The notes: generated from the sequence alone by a model not told the origin. Numbered from the stretch's first letter, positions 14,871 to 23,672 are shown. The stretch is 23,757 bases of DNA from CAZVWV01 sp964631745 (GCA_964631745.1 CAZVWV010000047.1:1-23757), one strand, 5' to 3'. Program-made: numbers and translations.

Positions 14871-15578
14871 ATGAATTGTAATGTTTTGGTGAAGTTCAGC
14901 AAGAAAATATTTGGTTACGCGATTTTGGCGAGCGCCGCGGTGTTTTTTGGGCAGCTCAGTGTAGCCATGGCGGACGAGCCCGGACCTGGGGCGGTTTATC
15001 CACACAAGAAGATGGCGCCTCGGCCAGTAGCAGAGGCTCCTAAGATGGAACAGGCTCCCGTGCGAGCAGCCGAGCCGATGGAAGAGGGCTGTGAATGGGG
15101 CGTTCGAGTCGCAGGTGGTGTGCCGGTTTGGTTCTTTGATGACGAGAGCAACTTGCCTGGAGCAGGTGCATATGTAGACGTATTTAACAACGATCGCCGC
15201 ATAAATCTGCGCTTGGGAGTTGAAGGGCGTCATATGTATCTGAGCCAAGATGCCGCCGCCTCGGCAGCAGAGTGGTCAGACAAAACCACACGTATCACGT
15301 ATATGCGCATACCATTGTCGGTAGAGTACATTGTGCCGCTCCAGATGGAAGGCACACAGTTGTTCCTTGGTGGCGGACCGGACCTGGTGCATACCGCCAA
15401 CGATATCGAATCAACAGAGGTGGGTGGACATCTTTCCGCTCGCATGCTGTATGATTTTTATGAGAACTGGGGCGTAGCAGTCGAAGGCGGCTACATGTGG
15501 GGTAACGCTCACCGCTCTGGTAAAGATGTTAATTTAGACGGAGCCTATATCACTCCGACTCTGAATTATACTTTCTAG
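14871..15578 (+). CDS. Outer-membrane beta-barrel protein, 235 residues (OmpA/porin-like fold)
   Basis: Ribosome binding site AAGGAG lies 7 nt before the ATG. The signal peptide (about 1-34: KKIFGYAILASAAVFFGQL, then SVAMADE) is followed by a Pro/Ala/Glu-rich linker (about 35-72). A small barrel follows with strands such as WGVRVAGGVPVWFFDD, INLRLGVEGRHMYL, YMRIPLSVEYIVPL and LFLGGGPDLVHT. It ends AYITPTLNYTF, with the C-terminal Phe of Bam substrates. The size fits an 8-stranded barrel of the OmpA/OmpW/Ail kind. It has its own terminator, so it is monocistronic. Substrate or role unknown. Confidence 0.82.
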   Translation: MNCNVLVKFSKKIFGYAILASAAVFFGQLSVAMADEPGPGAVYPHKKMAPRPVAEAPKMEQAPVRAAEPMEEGCEWGVRVAGGVPVWFFDDESNLPGAGAYVDVFNNDRRINLRLGVEGRHMYLSQDAAASAAEWSDKTTRITYMRIPLSVEYIVPLQMEGTQLFLGGGPDLVHTANDIESTEVGGHLSARMLYDFYENWGVAVEGGYMWGNAHRSGKDVNLDGAYITPTLNYTF

Positions 15579-15610
15579 TTTTGTAACCGTTACAGAGCTG
15601 TAATTTAAGG

Positions 15611-15650
15611 CCGCTCGCGCCAACTTAGGTTGGCGCGAGCGGTTTTTTTT
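15611..15650 (+). terminator. Strong intrinsic terminator
   Basis: Stem CCGCTCGCGCCAAC, loop TTAG, perfect complementary stem GTTGGCGCGAGCGG, then eight T. It follows the 235-residue outer-membrane protein by 32 nt. Confidence 0.95.
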
Positions 15651-15734
15651 GTGATTGCTCACAAACTCAGGGTAGTTCTTCCTGCCGTCTAACTCCGTGT
15701 CACTGCTGTCCGGTAAAACATTGTAATTTGGGTC

Positions 15735-15780
15735 TTTAACCACGGAGGCCACGGGGAACACGGAGAAAACGCGGAGGGGG
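15735..15780. repeat. CACGGAG tandem repeat
   Basis: Four imperfect units of about 10-12 bp (ACCACGGAGG, CCACGGGGAA, CACGGAGAAAA, CGCGGAGGGG) follow TTTA. It has the same style as the CACGAAG repeats at 7674-7710 and 7864-7909, but no GxxExxY reading frame is next to it. It lies in the 250-bp space between two convergent genes. Confidence 0.75.
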
Positions 15781-15828
15781 CCAATTCATACCTGGAGTTA
15801 GCTTGGGTTAATGAGTAGTTACGTTTTT

Positions 15829-16881
15829 TTATTCAGCGTCTTTTTGGGTCCTTCCGGTATCGAGCTTAAATGTAATTTTGGCGCTCATCTCCGGTAGCAC
15901 ATGCGCATTGAGATCGGTAAACTGAATCTTGGTAAGTACGGTCGATTTGGCCCTATCCACTGTCGGCACTATTTTCTTAACGCTGCCATGATAAGTTTGG
16001 CCTTGCACCGAGTCCAAGGTAATCTCCACTTCTTGGCCAATTTGCACCTTGGCGATGTCGGCTTCAGAGACATCTGCCTGAACTTCCAGCGAAGTCATAT
16101 CGGCTATGGTCACAACCGTGGCGCGCGCATCTGCGGAAGACCCAAAGGGAGCCACGATTTCGCCCACGTCGGCATTCTTAGATAGCACCGTGCCACTAAA
16201 GGGAGCCACGATGTATGTGTAACTTAAGTCCACTCGTGATCTCTCTAACTGGGCTTCTGCCAATGCCAGCGCGGCGCGTGCGCCCGTTAGTTCCGCCTGG
16301 CTTCGCTTTAAACGCGTTTCTGACGGGGCGAGCTCGGCTTGCGAGACCACGCGTTCTTCCTTCAGTTCCTTAACGCGGTTATTTTGTAAAAGTGCGTCGT
16401 TTAGATCGGCTTCAGCGGAACTGATGCCAGCTTGTAGCGCGGCCACATTGGCCTCGCGTTCTCTTACCGTAGCAGCCAGGTCGTCGTTTTCCAGCACAGC
16501 TAAAACATCGCCTGCTTTTACTTCGTCGCCCTCAGCGACACGTAAATCTTTTAATCGTCCGGTGGCGTTTGATGAAACCGAAGCTTTACGCTCGGCTACG
16601 ACATATCCGTCAGCGGTAAAGGCGGGCGTTGTGAAGGTCAGAGAGTTGATGGGTTGAGGGGCTAACCCCTGAACGCTGGTGACTTGGCCCTCGCCTCCAC
16701 GCGCTCGTCCGGATGAGGAAAAAAATGAGCCGATTGCGATTGCCAGCCCAAGAATTATAAATGCAAATGTCGGCAAGAATAACTTGCGAAGCGGAATCGA
16801 ATCATCCGCGAATCTGGCATCGCGTTTATCAGGAGCAATGCTAAGTTTGGATAGCTCCGTTTTGGGCCTTGTGTCTGGCAT
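15829..16881 (-). CDS. HlyD/RND-type periplasmic adaptor (membrane fusion) protein
   Basis: The protein has about 350 residues from the ATG at 16881, which has GAGG 5 nt upstream; an earlier ATG at 16902 lacks a ribosome binding site. It has a short cytoplasmic tail, one membrane anchor (FLPTFAFIILGLAIAIGSFF), a lipoyl/biotinyl-like half (GRLKDLRVAEGDEVKAGDVL), and a coiled-coil hairpin of about 80 residues rich in Ala/Glu/Leu. The second lipoyl half (YIVAPFSGTVLSKNADVGE) and beta-barrel (VEITLDSVQGQTYHGSVKKI) follow. Such adaptors link an inner-membrane RND, MacB or ABC pump to an outer-membrane channel. No pump gene is adjacent; upstream is efp. Specificity cannot be given. Confidence 0.87.
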   Translation of the reverse strand: MPDTRPKTELSKLSIAPDKRDARFADDSIPLRKLFLPTFAFIILGLAIAIGSFFSSSGRARGGEGQVTSVQGLAPQPINSLTFTTPAFTADGYVVAERKASVSSNATGRLKDLRVAEGDEVKAGDVLAVLENDDLAATVREREANVAALQAGISSAEADLNDALLQNNRVKELKEERVVSQAELAPSETRLKRSQAELTGARAALALAEAQLERSRVDLSYTYIVAPFSGTVLSKNADVGEIVAPFGSSADARATVVTIADMTSLEVQADVSEADIAKVQIGQEVEITLDSVQGQTYHGSVKKIVPTVDRAKSTVLTKIQFTDLNAHVLPEMSAKITFKLDTGRTQKDAE

Positions 16882-16951
16882 ACAGTCCTCACTGAGAACC
16901 ATGATATCTTAAGGGCAGGCCGGAGGTGGCTTATTTAGCTCAAGGTGATAG

Positions 16952-17512
16952 TTAGGCCTCCGCTCTACTTACATATCGACCTTCCTCTGTATCGACTACA
17001 ATCTTTTCTCCAACTTTTACAAAGGCCGGCACAGTTATGGTTAAACCAGTGTTCATTTTGGCTGGCTTGGGGGAGTTGCTGGCGGTTGAGCCCCTAATTT
17101 CCGGCTCTGTATCGGCAACGGTCAGAGTCACGGTTTTGGGCAGGGTTACCCCAACTGGCTCGCTGTTGTAGGTTAAAACGTCCACCTCCATGCCGTCTTG
17201 AAGATATAGCTTGCCGTTGCCTAAAAGTTCGCCGGAAATGGCGATCTCTTCATAAGATTCTGAATTCATAAAGTAGTAGATGCCGCCGGTTTCGTAAGTG
17301 AATGTGGCGCGAGATGTATAAACATCGGCCTCAGGGATATCTTCAGTGGAAGAGAAACGGGTGTCACACTGGACGCCCGTGATGACGCTTCGCATCGTAA
17401 CCTGTACGAATGCGCGCAAATTCCCCGGGGTGCGGTGTTCAAATTCCATGACTTTGTGGGGCGCGCCCTTAAACAATAGTATAGCGCCTTTCCTAATTTC
17501 TTTGGCTTTCAT
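16952..17512 (-). CDS. efp: Elongation factor P
   Basis: EF-P rescues ribosomes stalled at polyproline. The 186 residues from ATG 17512 (MKAKEIRKGAILLFKG) match the usual length; an earlier ATG at 17542 would add 10 atypical residues. The N-terminal KOW-like domain is followed by two OB domains (VDVLTYNSEPVGVTLPKTVT, TNTGLTITVPAFVKVGEKI-type segment MNTGLTITVPAFVKVGEKI) and the conserved end VVDTEEGRYVSR. At the tip loop, where E. coli has PGKG with modified Lys34, this protein has TPGNLRAF, so Asn31 replaces the modifiable Lys or Arg. It lies downstream of the DTW gene on the same strand. Confidence 0.96.
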   Translation of the reverse strand: MKAKEIRKGAILLFKGAPHKVMEFEHRTPGNLRAFVQVTMRSVITGVQCDTRFSSTEDIPEADVYTSRATFTYETGGIYYFMNSESYEEIAISGELLGNGKLYLQDGMEVDVLTYNSEPVGVTLPKTVTLTVADTEPEIRGSTASNSPKPAKMNTGLTITVPAFVKVGEKIVVDTEEGRYVSRAEA

Positions 17513-17563
17513 AGTCCCATTAACTCCATCAAATAGGCCCAATATCGTACTTCGAATTGCGGA

Positions 17564-18199
17564 TTAACTCAACTTGAGGTCGCGTGCACGTTGAAGCAGA
17601 GTGCGAAAGGGCACCAGAAGGTTCTTTAGAATCTCAGGATTATTTTCTAACTCACTTAAGCAGTTTCCAATAGCTTCGAGGGTCGAGAGGCTCTCTCGCT
17701 TCGGTTCTCGTCTCAGTTTACCGTAGATCGATGGGATCTTGGGGGTAAGTGCGATGCGCTGTAACTTATTTAACCAGGCGTTGCGCCACCAAATTGTTTT
17801 TGCCTGACTCCAAGTTCCATCTATGGCGATGATGCCTCTTATAGCCTTTAAAATTTTCTCTGTTTCCTCTAATGCCTTACCATCTTTTGCGATGGCATGA
17901 ACGACTCTGCCGTTCGGCACGATTTTCTTGGCGTTTCCTAGATAAAGCACGGCCCATTCTTTCGGATTAGCTTCGCGGCCGAGGGCTTTCTTCAAGTTTG
18001 GCCAAGAGAGACCAACCGCAAGCGTGCTTGCGGGTAACGCCAAGGTCACAATCTTTGCGCTGCCAAGTTTGAAGTCAGGCTCTTGCGGGTGTTGTAATAT
18101 CAAAATTTGTGTTTTGCATTTGAGAGGTTTGACGGCGTCGCAGATGCACAAGCCCTGTGGTTTTAAACATTTGTGGCAGCGCTCATCTTCGGGCTTCAT
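17564..18199 (-). CDS. DTW-domain tRNA-uridine aminocarboxypropyltransferase (TapT-like)
   Basis: DTW enzymes transfer the 3-amino-3-carboxypropyl group of SAM to uridine, giving acp3U in tRNA (U47 for E. coli TapT). Seen here: a four-Cys zinc-type knuckle RCHKCLKPQGLCICD near the N-terminus, ILILQHPQE, the DTW signature IDGTWSQAKTIWW, and REPKRESLSTLEAIG near the C-terminus. The ATG at 18199 places the start just before the Cys motif, as in most relatives. A TTG at 18265 would add 22 residues, including two Cys (CNC); neither has a good ribosome binding site. The stop is 51 nt before efp, so the two translation-related genes may be cotranscribed. Confidence 0.88.
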   Translation of the reverse strand: MKPEDERCHKCLKPQGLCICDAVKPLKCKTQILILQHPQEPDFKLGSAKIVTLALPASTLAVGLSWPNLKKALGREANPKEWAVLYLGNAKKIVPNGRVVHAIAKDGKALEETEKILKAIRGIIAIDGTWSQAKTIWWRNAWLNKLQRIALTPKIPSIYGKLRREPKRESLSTLEAIGNCLSELENNPEILKNLLVPFRTLLQRARDLKLS

Positions 18200-18331
18200 G
18201 GCAAAGGACTCTACCTCAGCCTTAAGCTGTGAGCAATTGCAGGGCGTTTGGTTGGCCTGAGCCAAGATGGCGCCACATAATATAAGTGCTTCGCCCGCGC
18301 ACTTTGAGCCTTCACTTAACGCGCAAACAAC

Positions 18332-19642
18332 TTAAACTGCGCAAACAACAAGTTCAGGCTGCGCGCTCTGTATCGGAAGGGCCACCTGGTCTTCCTTGCT
18401 GTACAGGTAATCGTTGAACACGTGCTCGGCCGTCAGAAGCTGATAGCTGCCGTCCGGATTTTGCCGGGACGTATCTTTGAGACGATAAACATAATGTCCA
18501 CAGGTGTAACAGTTGTACCGGCTGAAATGGTAACAGAGACAGATTTTATCTTTAACCGGGAGTTTTTGTCCGGCCTCATTTCTGGGGGTAGCCTCCCAAG
18601 CATCTATATATTGGCACTGGCCCTTATCGTTTAGCACGTAGCCGTATGCTTCACAGCTTGGTCTAACATTCGAGCTAAGGCAGGGACTGTATTTGAGCAT
18701 ACGTAGGGGATATCCAGTGGGGCTCTGGGTGGTAACCTCTACATCCGATTCATGTGCCTCGAAGTAACGTTGCTTCACATCTTTTGGGAGTCCGCATTCA
18801 TCAGTAATTGTGAAGCGCGTCGCCACTTGCACCCCGGCAGCGCCGAGCTCCATCATTCTCACCGCATCGGTACCCGTGAATATACCGCCCGCCGGTATAA
18901 CAGGAATATTTAGCTCTTCTTTCTTAAGCATGTTGATAACTTCAATCACGATGCCCTTCAGATCGTGCTCGCGCCAATCGTCGCCGAACCCGAGATGTCC
19001 ACCGGCTAAGGGGCCTTCGACTACTATGTAGTCAGGCAAGCGTTTTTCTCTGGCAGCGCTACGGAGAAATATTTTCAAGGCACGTGCGCTGGATACGATT
19101 ATTCCGATCATAGCGTCGTGGAAGCGCGGGTTGTCGCGCATAAGCCCTAAGCTTGCCATATGCAAACCAGCAGAAAGCGTAATGCCGTCTATGCCGCCGT
19201 CAAGCGCGGCGTTTAAACGCACGCCCAAAGTCTGATTGGCGGCGCCCATGTTTAGTTTCTCCATTACGTTAATGAAGACCATGCCATCGCCACGCTTTTT
19301 ATTCATGGTGGCGGAGACGTGCCGCATCTGGGCGTCCCGCAAATCGGCTAAATCAAAATGCACCTGAGACTTATCCAGGTTTGGAACATTGTCATGATAG
19401 GTAGCGCTTTTCTTCCTGACAAACTTTGTGTCAAAGCGCTTATCAGAAACAAATGGAGACATGGCGTCTGAGATATGGCCAATGCCACCAAGACGGGAAG
19501 CCTCCAAAGCTAAAGTGGCGCTGGAGATATCCACGCCCATTCCACCAATAAGAATTGGTCTTAGCTCTCTGTTCTTCAGTTTTAAAGAAAAATCAGCTAG
19601 TGCACGATCCGAAAAGTTAACCACATCCACCTTGAGAGCCAC
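18332..19642 (-). CDS. Nitronate monooxygenase family flavoprotein with Cys-rich C-terminus
   Basis: This is a TIM-barrel FMN enzyme of the nitronate monooxygenase / 2-nitropropane dioxygenase family (also related to FabK). Seen: RPILIGGMGVDIS, ASRLGGIGHIS, VVEGPLAGGHLGF (family motif EGxxAGGHxG), VIPAGGIFTG and GAAGVQVATRF with a Ser/Pro segment TTQSPTGYP. At 436 residues it is longer than the usual 310-360. The extra C-terminal part (about 320-436) holds C321, C330, C343, C368, C370, C378 and C381 (CLC-x7-C-x2-C), suggesting a bound metal or Fe-S cluster. The GTG start at 19642 lies 26 nt inside nrdJ, implying translational coupling. The substrate is unknown. Confidence 0.85.
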   Translation of the reverse strand: MALKVDVVNFSDRALADFSLKLKNRELRPILIGGMGVDISSATLALEASRLGGIGHISDAMSPFVSDKRFDTKFVRKKSATYHDNVPNLDKSQVHFDLADLRDAQMRHVSATMNKKRGDGMVFINVMEKLNMGAANQTLGVRLNAALDGGIDGITLSAGLHMASLGLMRDNPRFHDAMIGIIVSSARALKIFLRSAAREKRLPDYIVVEGPLAGGHLGFGDDWREHDLKGIVIEVINMLKKEELNIPVIPAGGIFTGTDAVRMMELGAAGVQVATRFTITDECGLPKDVKQRYFEAHESDVEVTTQSPTGYPLRMLKYSPCLSSNVRPSCEAYGYVLNDKGQCQYIDAWEATPRNEAGQKLPVKDKICLCYHFSRYNCYTCGHYVYRLKDTSRQNPDGSYQLLTAEHVFNDYLYSKEDQVALPIQSAQPELVVCAV

Positions 19643-22358
19643 AGTTTAGACAAACATAACAGCCACCCTGACGGACCATCATCCCCGAGCCGCAGCTCGT
19701 GCAAGGGGGCGCGTCTTCCCAATTATGAAAGGCCGGACGCAATGAGGCGCTATCAGCTTTGTGACCGCTCATCTTAGCTGATTCGGGCTCGCTTTTCAAA
19801 GAGGGTGATTTAGTATCCTTAAGACCCACACTTTCTCGCTCCTCTTGACCCAAGAATCTGAGGGCTAACCACTTGAATACATAATCAATTACGGACTTTG
19901 CCATCGGAATTTCGGTGTTTTTTGTGAAGCCGGCCGGCTCAAATCTGGAATGGGTGAACTTTCTGCAAAGGTCAACCAAGGGCACTCCGTACTGAAGAGC
20001 TATAGATACGCTTGTTGCAAAGGCATCCATAACTCCCGAGAGAGTCGAGCCCTCTTTCGCCACGACTAAGAAGATTTCGCCTGGCATGCCGCTTTCATAG
20101 AGGCCCACCGTTAGGTACCCTTCAAGGCCCGCTACGCTAAACTTGTGAGTGATGGCTTTTCGTTCATCTGGTAAACGCCGACGCACGGGCGTTGGCAAAA
20201 TATCTTTTGTCTCGCTCTGCTCGGAGGTGTTCAATGGCTGGGTGCGCTTTGATCCGTCCCGGTAAAGTGCCACGGCTTTGATTCCCATCTTCCAGGCGTT
20301 TAGATAGATTTCAAAAATCTCATCGACATTTGTGTCCTTCGGAAGATTCACGGTCTTTGAAATAGCGCCGGAAATGAAAGGTTGGGTAGCGGCCATCATC
20401 TTTAGGTGACCCATGTAAGATATGAATCTGCTACCGGCTTCCGGACGCAGGGCGCAATCAAAAACAGGCAAATCTTGATCTTTTAGAGCGGGCGCGCCTT
20501 CGATGGTGCCAGTGCGATCGATATGCTCTGTGATCGCCATCCGCTCCTCGGCTGTGTATCCCAGCGTCTTAAGAGCGCGGATCACACTTTGATTTACTAG
20601 TTTTAAGTATCCACCACCAACTAACTTTTTATATTTTACCAAAGCGATATCGGGCTCAACGCCAGTGGTATCGCAATCCATCATGAAAGAGATAGTTCCG
20701 GTAGGGGCCAGCACCGTCGTTTGTGAATTTCTAAGGCCATGCTTCTTGCCAAGTTTAACGGCCTCGGCCCAGGCAAGATTGGCATCCTCTTGCAAATTGC
20801 TCAGGGACTCGAGTGGCAGCTTCAACGATTGCGCTCGGTGCATCTCCAGCACCTTCAGCATTTCGTGTTCGTTTTTCTTGTAGCCAGCAAAGCTGCCTAA
20901 TTGTCCCGCGATTAAGCTGGAAGTCTTGTAGGCTTCAGCGGACATCAAGGAAGTTACCGCGGCTGCAAGAGCGCGGCCCTGGTCTGAATCGTAGGGTAAT
21001 CCGAGATTCATCAACAAAGCGCCTAAATTGGCGTAGCCCAAACCGAGCGCCCGAAATTTGTGAGCGTTTTTCTCAATCTCATGTGTGGGGTAGCTAGAGT
21101 TATCAATTAAGATATCTTGGGCCATTATCAATATGCGCACCGAATGCGAAAAAGCCTGCGTGTCAAAACTTCCGTCTTCGCGCAGGAATTTTAAAAGGTT
21201 AAGGCTGGCCAAGTTGCAGGCAGAGTTGTCGAGATGCATATATTCGCTGCAGGGGTTTGAGGCGTTAATGCGCCCCGAGCGTGGGCAGGTGTGCCAACGA
21301 TTAATAGTGTCGTCAAACTGCAGGCCTGGATCCCCGCACACGTAAGTGCACTCTGAGACTAGTCGCAAGACATCTCGGGCGTTTAGCTCCTGAGAGCGCT
21401 TCTGTCCGGCTACCGTTACCGTCGAATAGTTCTGATTTGTTTCGGCGGCGCGCATAAAATCATCGCCGGCGCGCACACTCAAGTTCACGTTTTGGAAGGC
21501 CACCGAGTCATAGGCGCCGCCTTGGGCGCTGAAGTGGCCATCGTAGCCCTGCTCAATCAGGGCCCAAGCTTTCTCCTCTTCCTTCTTTTTGCAGGAGATA
21601 AATTCCAGGATGTCCGGGTGGGTGGCGTTTAGAATTTGCATCTTGGCTGCGCGACGTGTTTTGCCGCCGCTCTTTACCACGCTGGCCCATGCGTCGAAGG
21701 CACGCATGAACGATACCGGCCCGGAGGGCTTGCCGCCACCGGAGAGTTTTTCCTTGCTAGATCTAAGCGACGATAAATTGGTGCCGGTGCCGGAGCCATA
21801 CTTAAAGAGCCGCGCTTCGGTCGTTTGAAGATTTAGGATGGAGTCCAAGCTGTCATCCACGGAAACAATAAAGCAGGCGCTGCATTGCGGATGCTCGCGA
21901 ACGCCTACGTTAAACCAAACTGGAGAATTGAAGGCAGCGTATTGATGTAAAAGAATGTGTGTGAGTTCGTCACGAAAGCTGGCGCAGTCTTCGTCGCTCT
22001 GGAAATATCTTCCTTGTTTGCCCCACGCTGTTACGGTGTCCACCACACGCGCAATTAATTGTCGCACGCTCGATTCGCGTGCTGGGCCCTTTAAATCCCC
22101 GTGAAAATATTTGGAAGCAACTATGCTTGTGGCCATCTCGCTCCAAAACTTCGGAGCTTCGACGCCCTTTTGTTCGAAAACAGTTTCGCCGTTGCTGCCC
22201 TGGAGGATCACGTCCCGTTGCTCCCACTCGATTTGGTCAAACGGTGCCTTTCCAGCTGTCGTGAAGAATCGTCTAAGAATTTCATTCGATCGAGACTTGT
22301 CGGTTGAGCTCTCACTGTGAACTGCATCTTGGGAATTAGTGAAATCAATTTGGTTCAT
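19617..22358 (-). CDS. nrdJ: Adenosylcobalamin-dependent (class II) ribonucleotide reductase
   Basis: NrdJ makes deoxyribonucleotides using coenzyme B12, independently of oxygen. The 913-residue length fits the long NrdJ subgroup. Residues of about 155-165 contain QCSACFIV (redox Cys, C162), then KYGSGTGTNLSSLRS and SGGGKPSGPVSF. NPCSEY (368-373) carries the probable thiyl-radical Cys C370, with partner C381, the same 11-residue spacing as in Thermotoga NrdJ. The C-terminal 28 residues are a Cys-rich zinc ribbon (CTSCGSG...CYVCLNCGSQGGCG) thought to relay reductant. AGAGG lies about 10 nt before the ATG. No cobalamin riboswitch or NrdR box is recognisable upstream. It heads a minus-strand series with the overlapping monooxygenase. 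Confidence 0.96.
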   Translation of the reverse strand: MNQIDFTNSQDAVHSESSTDKSRSNEILRRFFTTAGKAPFDQIEWEQRDVILQGSNGETVFEQKGVEAPKFWSEMATSIVASKYFHGDLKGPARESSVRQLIARVVDTVTAWGKQGRYFQSDEDCASFRDELTHILLHQYAAFNSPVWFNVGVREHPQCSACFIVSVDDSLDSILNLQTTEARLFKYGSGTGTNLSSLRSSKEKLSGGGKPSGPVSFMRAFDAWASVVKSGGKTRRAAKMQILNATHPDILEFISCKKKEEEKAWALIEQGYDGHFSAQGGAYDSVAFQNVNLSVRAGDDFMRAAETNQNYSTVTVAGQKRSQELNARDVLRLVSECTYVCGDPGLQFDDTINRWHTCPRSGRINASNPCSEYMHLDNSACNLASLNLLKFLREDGSFDTQAFSHSVRILIMAQDILIDNSSYPTHEIEKNAHKFRALGLGYANLGALLMNLGLPYDSDQGRALAAAVTSLMSAEAYKTSSLIAGQLGSFAGYKKNEHEMLKVLEMHRAQSLKLPLESLSNLQEDANLAWAEAVKLGKKHGLRNSQTTVLAPTGTISFMMDCDTTGVEPDIALVKYKKLVGGGYLKLVNQSVIRALKTLGYTAEERMAITEHIDRTGTIEGAPALKDQDLPVFDCALRPEAGSRFISYMGHLKMMAATQPFISGAISKTVNLPKDTNVDEIFEIYLNAWKMGIKAVALYRDGSKRTQPLNTSEQSETKDILPTPVRRRLPDERKAITHKFSVAGLEGYLTVGLYESGMPGEIFLVVAKEGSTLSGVMDAFATSVSIALQYGVPLVDLCRKFTHSRFEPAGFTKNTEIPMAKSVIDYVFKWLALRFLGQEERESVGLKDTKSPSLKSEPESAKMSGHKADSASLRPAFHNWEDAPPCTSCGSGMMVRQGGCYVCLNCGSQGGCG

Positions 22359-22493
22359 AATCTGGGGTACCTCTTAGTTTGATGGTAATAGTAGTACCAG
22401 AAACAAAGTGCTGGCGGCAACAAGAGATAGAGTATATAAAAGATAGAAGTATCGTTAATAGGGGCGCATTGAATCTAAGTTCTGGAGGAGGCT

Positions 22494-23672
22494 GTGGGAA
22501 ACTCGTTAATCACGATAGGTAAGGGCCCGAAATTGCAGGGCGCTTCGACTCTTTCGCTGATTGCCCCCTGCTATTTCTGCGCTGGGATCCTGTCGTCATG
22601 GCTCGGCGGGATCTGGCTTGGTGTGCGATTGTGGTTAACTAGGCACGGAATCTTGAGCACGCCGGTCAATTATGCTGAGCTACTAAGCGCGCATGCCTTG
22701 ATTCAAATTTATCTTTCGCTCGGATTCTTTTTGATAGGGTTTTGCTACCACGCTGTCCCCAAAGTTTTGCAGGTAAAGATCAACGTCTCGCAAAGGCTTG
22801 CTTGGTCTACGTTTCTCTTGCTGATACTCGGGGCAATGCTGATCACATTAACGCCGCGTGAGCAGGTGGGCAGGTTTTTGCTGATGTTGGGGTACTGCTG
22901 CGTTTCTATCTTCCTCGTCAGGCTTCTTCTTGTAGCAGAAAAGAGCGCGCAACTTAGAGTTGGCCTGCACCTACTTGTCGGTTTATGCGTTTTGACCGTG
23001 GGAACTCTTTTGAATCCCCGCAAACCCGAAGTTGCTTTGACATTACTTTGGTCAGGAGTAGGGGCGATGGTGTTTGGGGCCTCTCAGCAATTTCTCTTCG
23101 CGTTTCTCGGTTGTGAAAAATTAAGAGAGAGAGCTGCGTTGCGTAGTTGCGGATTTCATCTAGTAGCCGCATCCTTGTTACTGAGCCAGCACTTTAAAAC
23201 TTTTGGCATTCTTGCTTTGGTACAGGTCTTTGGTTTCATTTTTGCCACCAAGTCCTGGCGTCTCCTCCCTAAGATCTTGACATCGATGGGCTCCTCATTT
23301 GCCTTTAGTTTTTTCTGGATGGTCGTGGCTGCATTCTGCCTTATGAAAGATGAACCGAACTACGACGCCGCGGTCCACGCCCTAAGTTTAGGGATGGCTT
23401 ACACCGTCATAATCGGAACCAGCTCACAGATCCTGGGCTTCATGAACTTAAAGCAGATACTCCCTGAGCGTTGGCTGACTCTCTTAATTCTAGTCTGGCA
23501 GCTAGCTGTGCTGGGCAGGGTATGGAGTGTCTGGAGCCCCGGCAACCCATGGCAAGTCGGCCTGACCGGAGTGGCGAGCTCTATAGTGTTATTAACCTGG
23601 GGCGCCGCCCTGATAAGCTCGGCGCTGGAACTCTTTCAAAAGACCCGACGCACGGGTTCCTTCTCGAAATAA
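22494..23672 (+). CDS. NnrS-like multi-pass membrane protein
   Basis: The protein has 392 residues and about 10-12 hydrophobic helices. The second helix pair reads LLSAHALIQIYLSLGFFLIG followed by FCYHAVPKVL. This matches the NnrS family pattern HAxxQxxGFxxxFxxGxxYHxxP; a late AVHALSLGMAYTVIIGTSSQ also fits. NnrS proteins are haem-copper membrane proteins found with denitrification or NO-response genes, and several are NO-induced. The start is GTG at 22494 with GGAGGAGG immediately upstream (5-nt spacing from GGAGG). It diverges from nrdJ across 135 bp. No other denitrification gene is in the window, so a role in NO tolerance is only a family-based guess. Confidence 0.75.
   Translation: MGNSLITIGKGPKLQGASTLSLIAPCYFCAGILSSWLGGIWLGVRLWLTRHGILSTPVNYAELLSAHALIQIYLSLGFFLIGFCYHAVPKVLQVKINVSQRLAWSTFLLLILGAMLITLTPREQVGRFLLMLGYCCVSIFLVRLLLVAEKSAQLRVGLHLLVGLCVLTVGTLLNPRKPEVALTLLWSGVGAMVFGASQQFLFAFLGCEKLRERAALRSCGFHLVAASLLLSQHFKTFGILALVQVFGFIFATKSWRLLPKILTSMGSSFAFSFFWMVVAAFCLMKDEPNYDAAVHALSLGMAYTVIIGTSSQILGFMNLKQILPERWLTLLILVWQLAVLGRVWSVWSPGNPWQVGLTGVASSIVLLTWGAALISSALELFQKTRRTGSFSK

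Noticed and set aside
14808..15248. 146-residue minus-strand reading frame opposite the outer-membrane protein
   Set aside because: It is antisense to a well-supported gene with a signal peptide, ribosome binding site and terminator, and its composition is unlike a protein.
22359..22493. Cobalamin riboswitch or NrdR box upstream of nrdJ
   Set aside because: The leader is too short for a B12 riboswitch, and no ACACWATATNTTGTGT-like site is visible.
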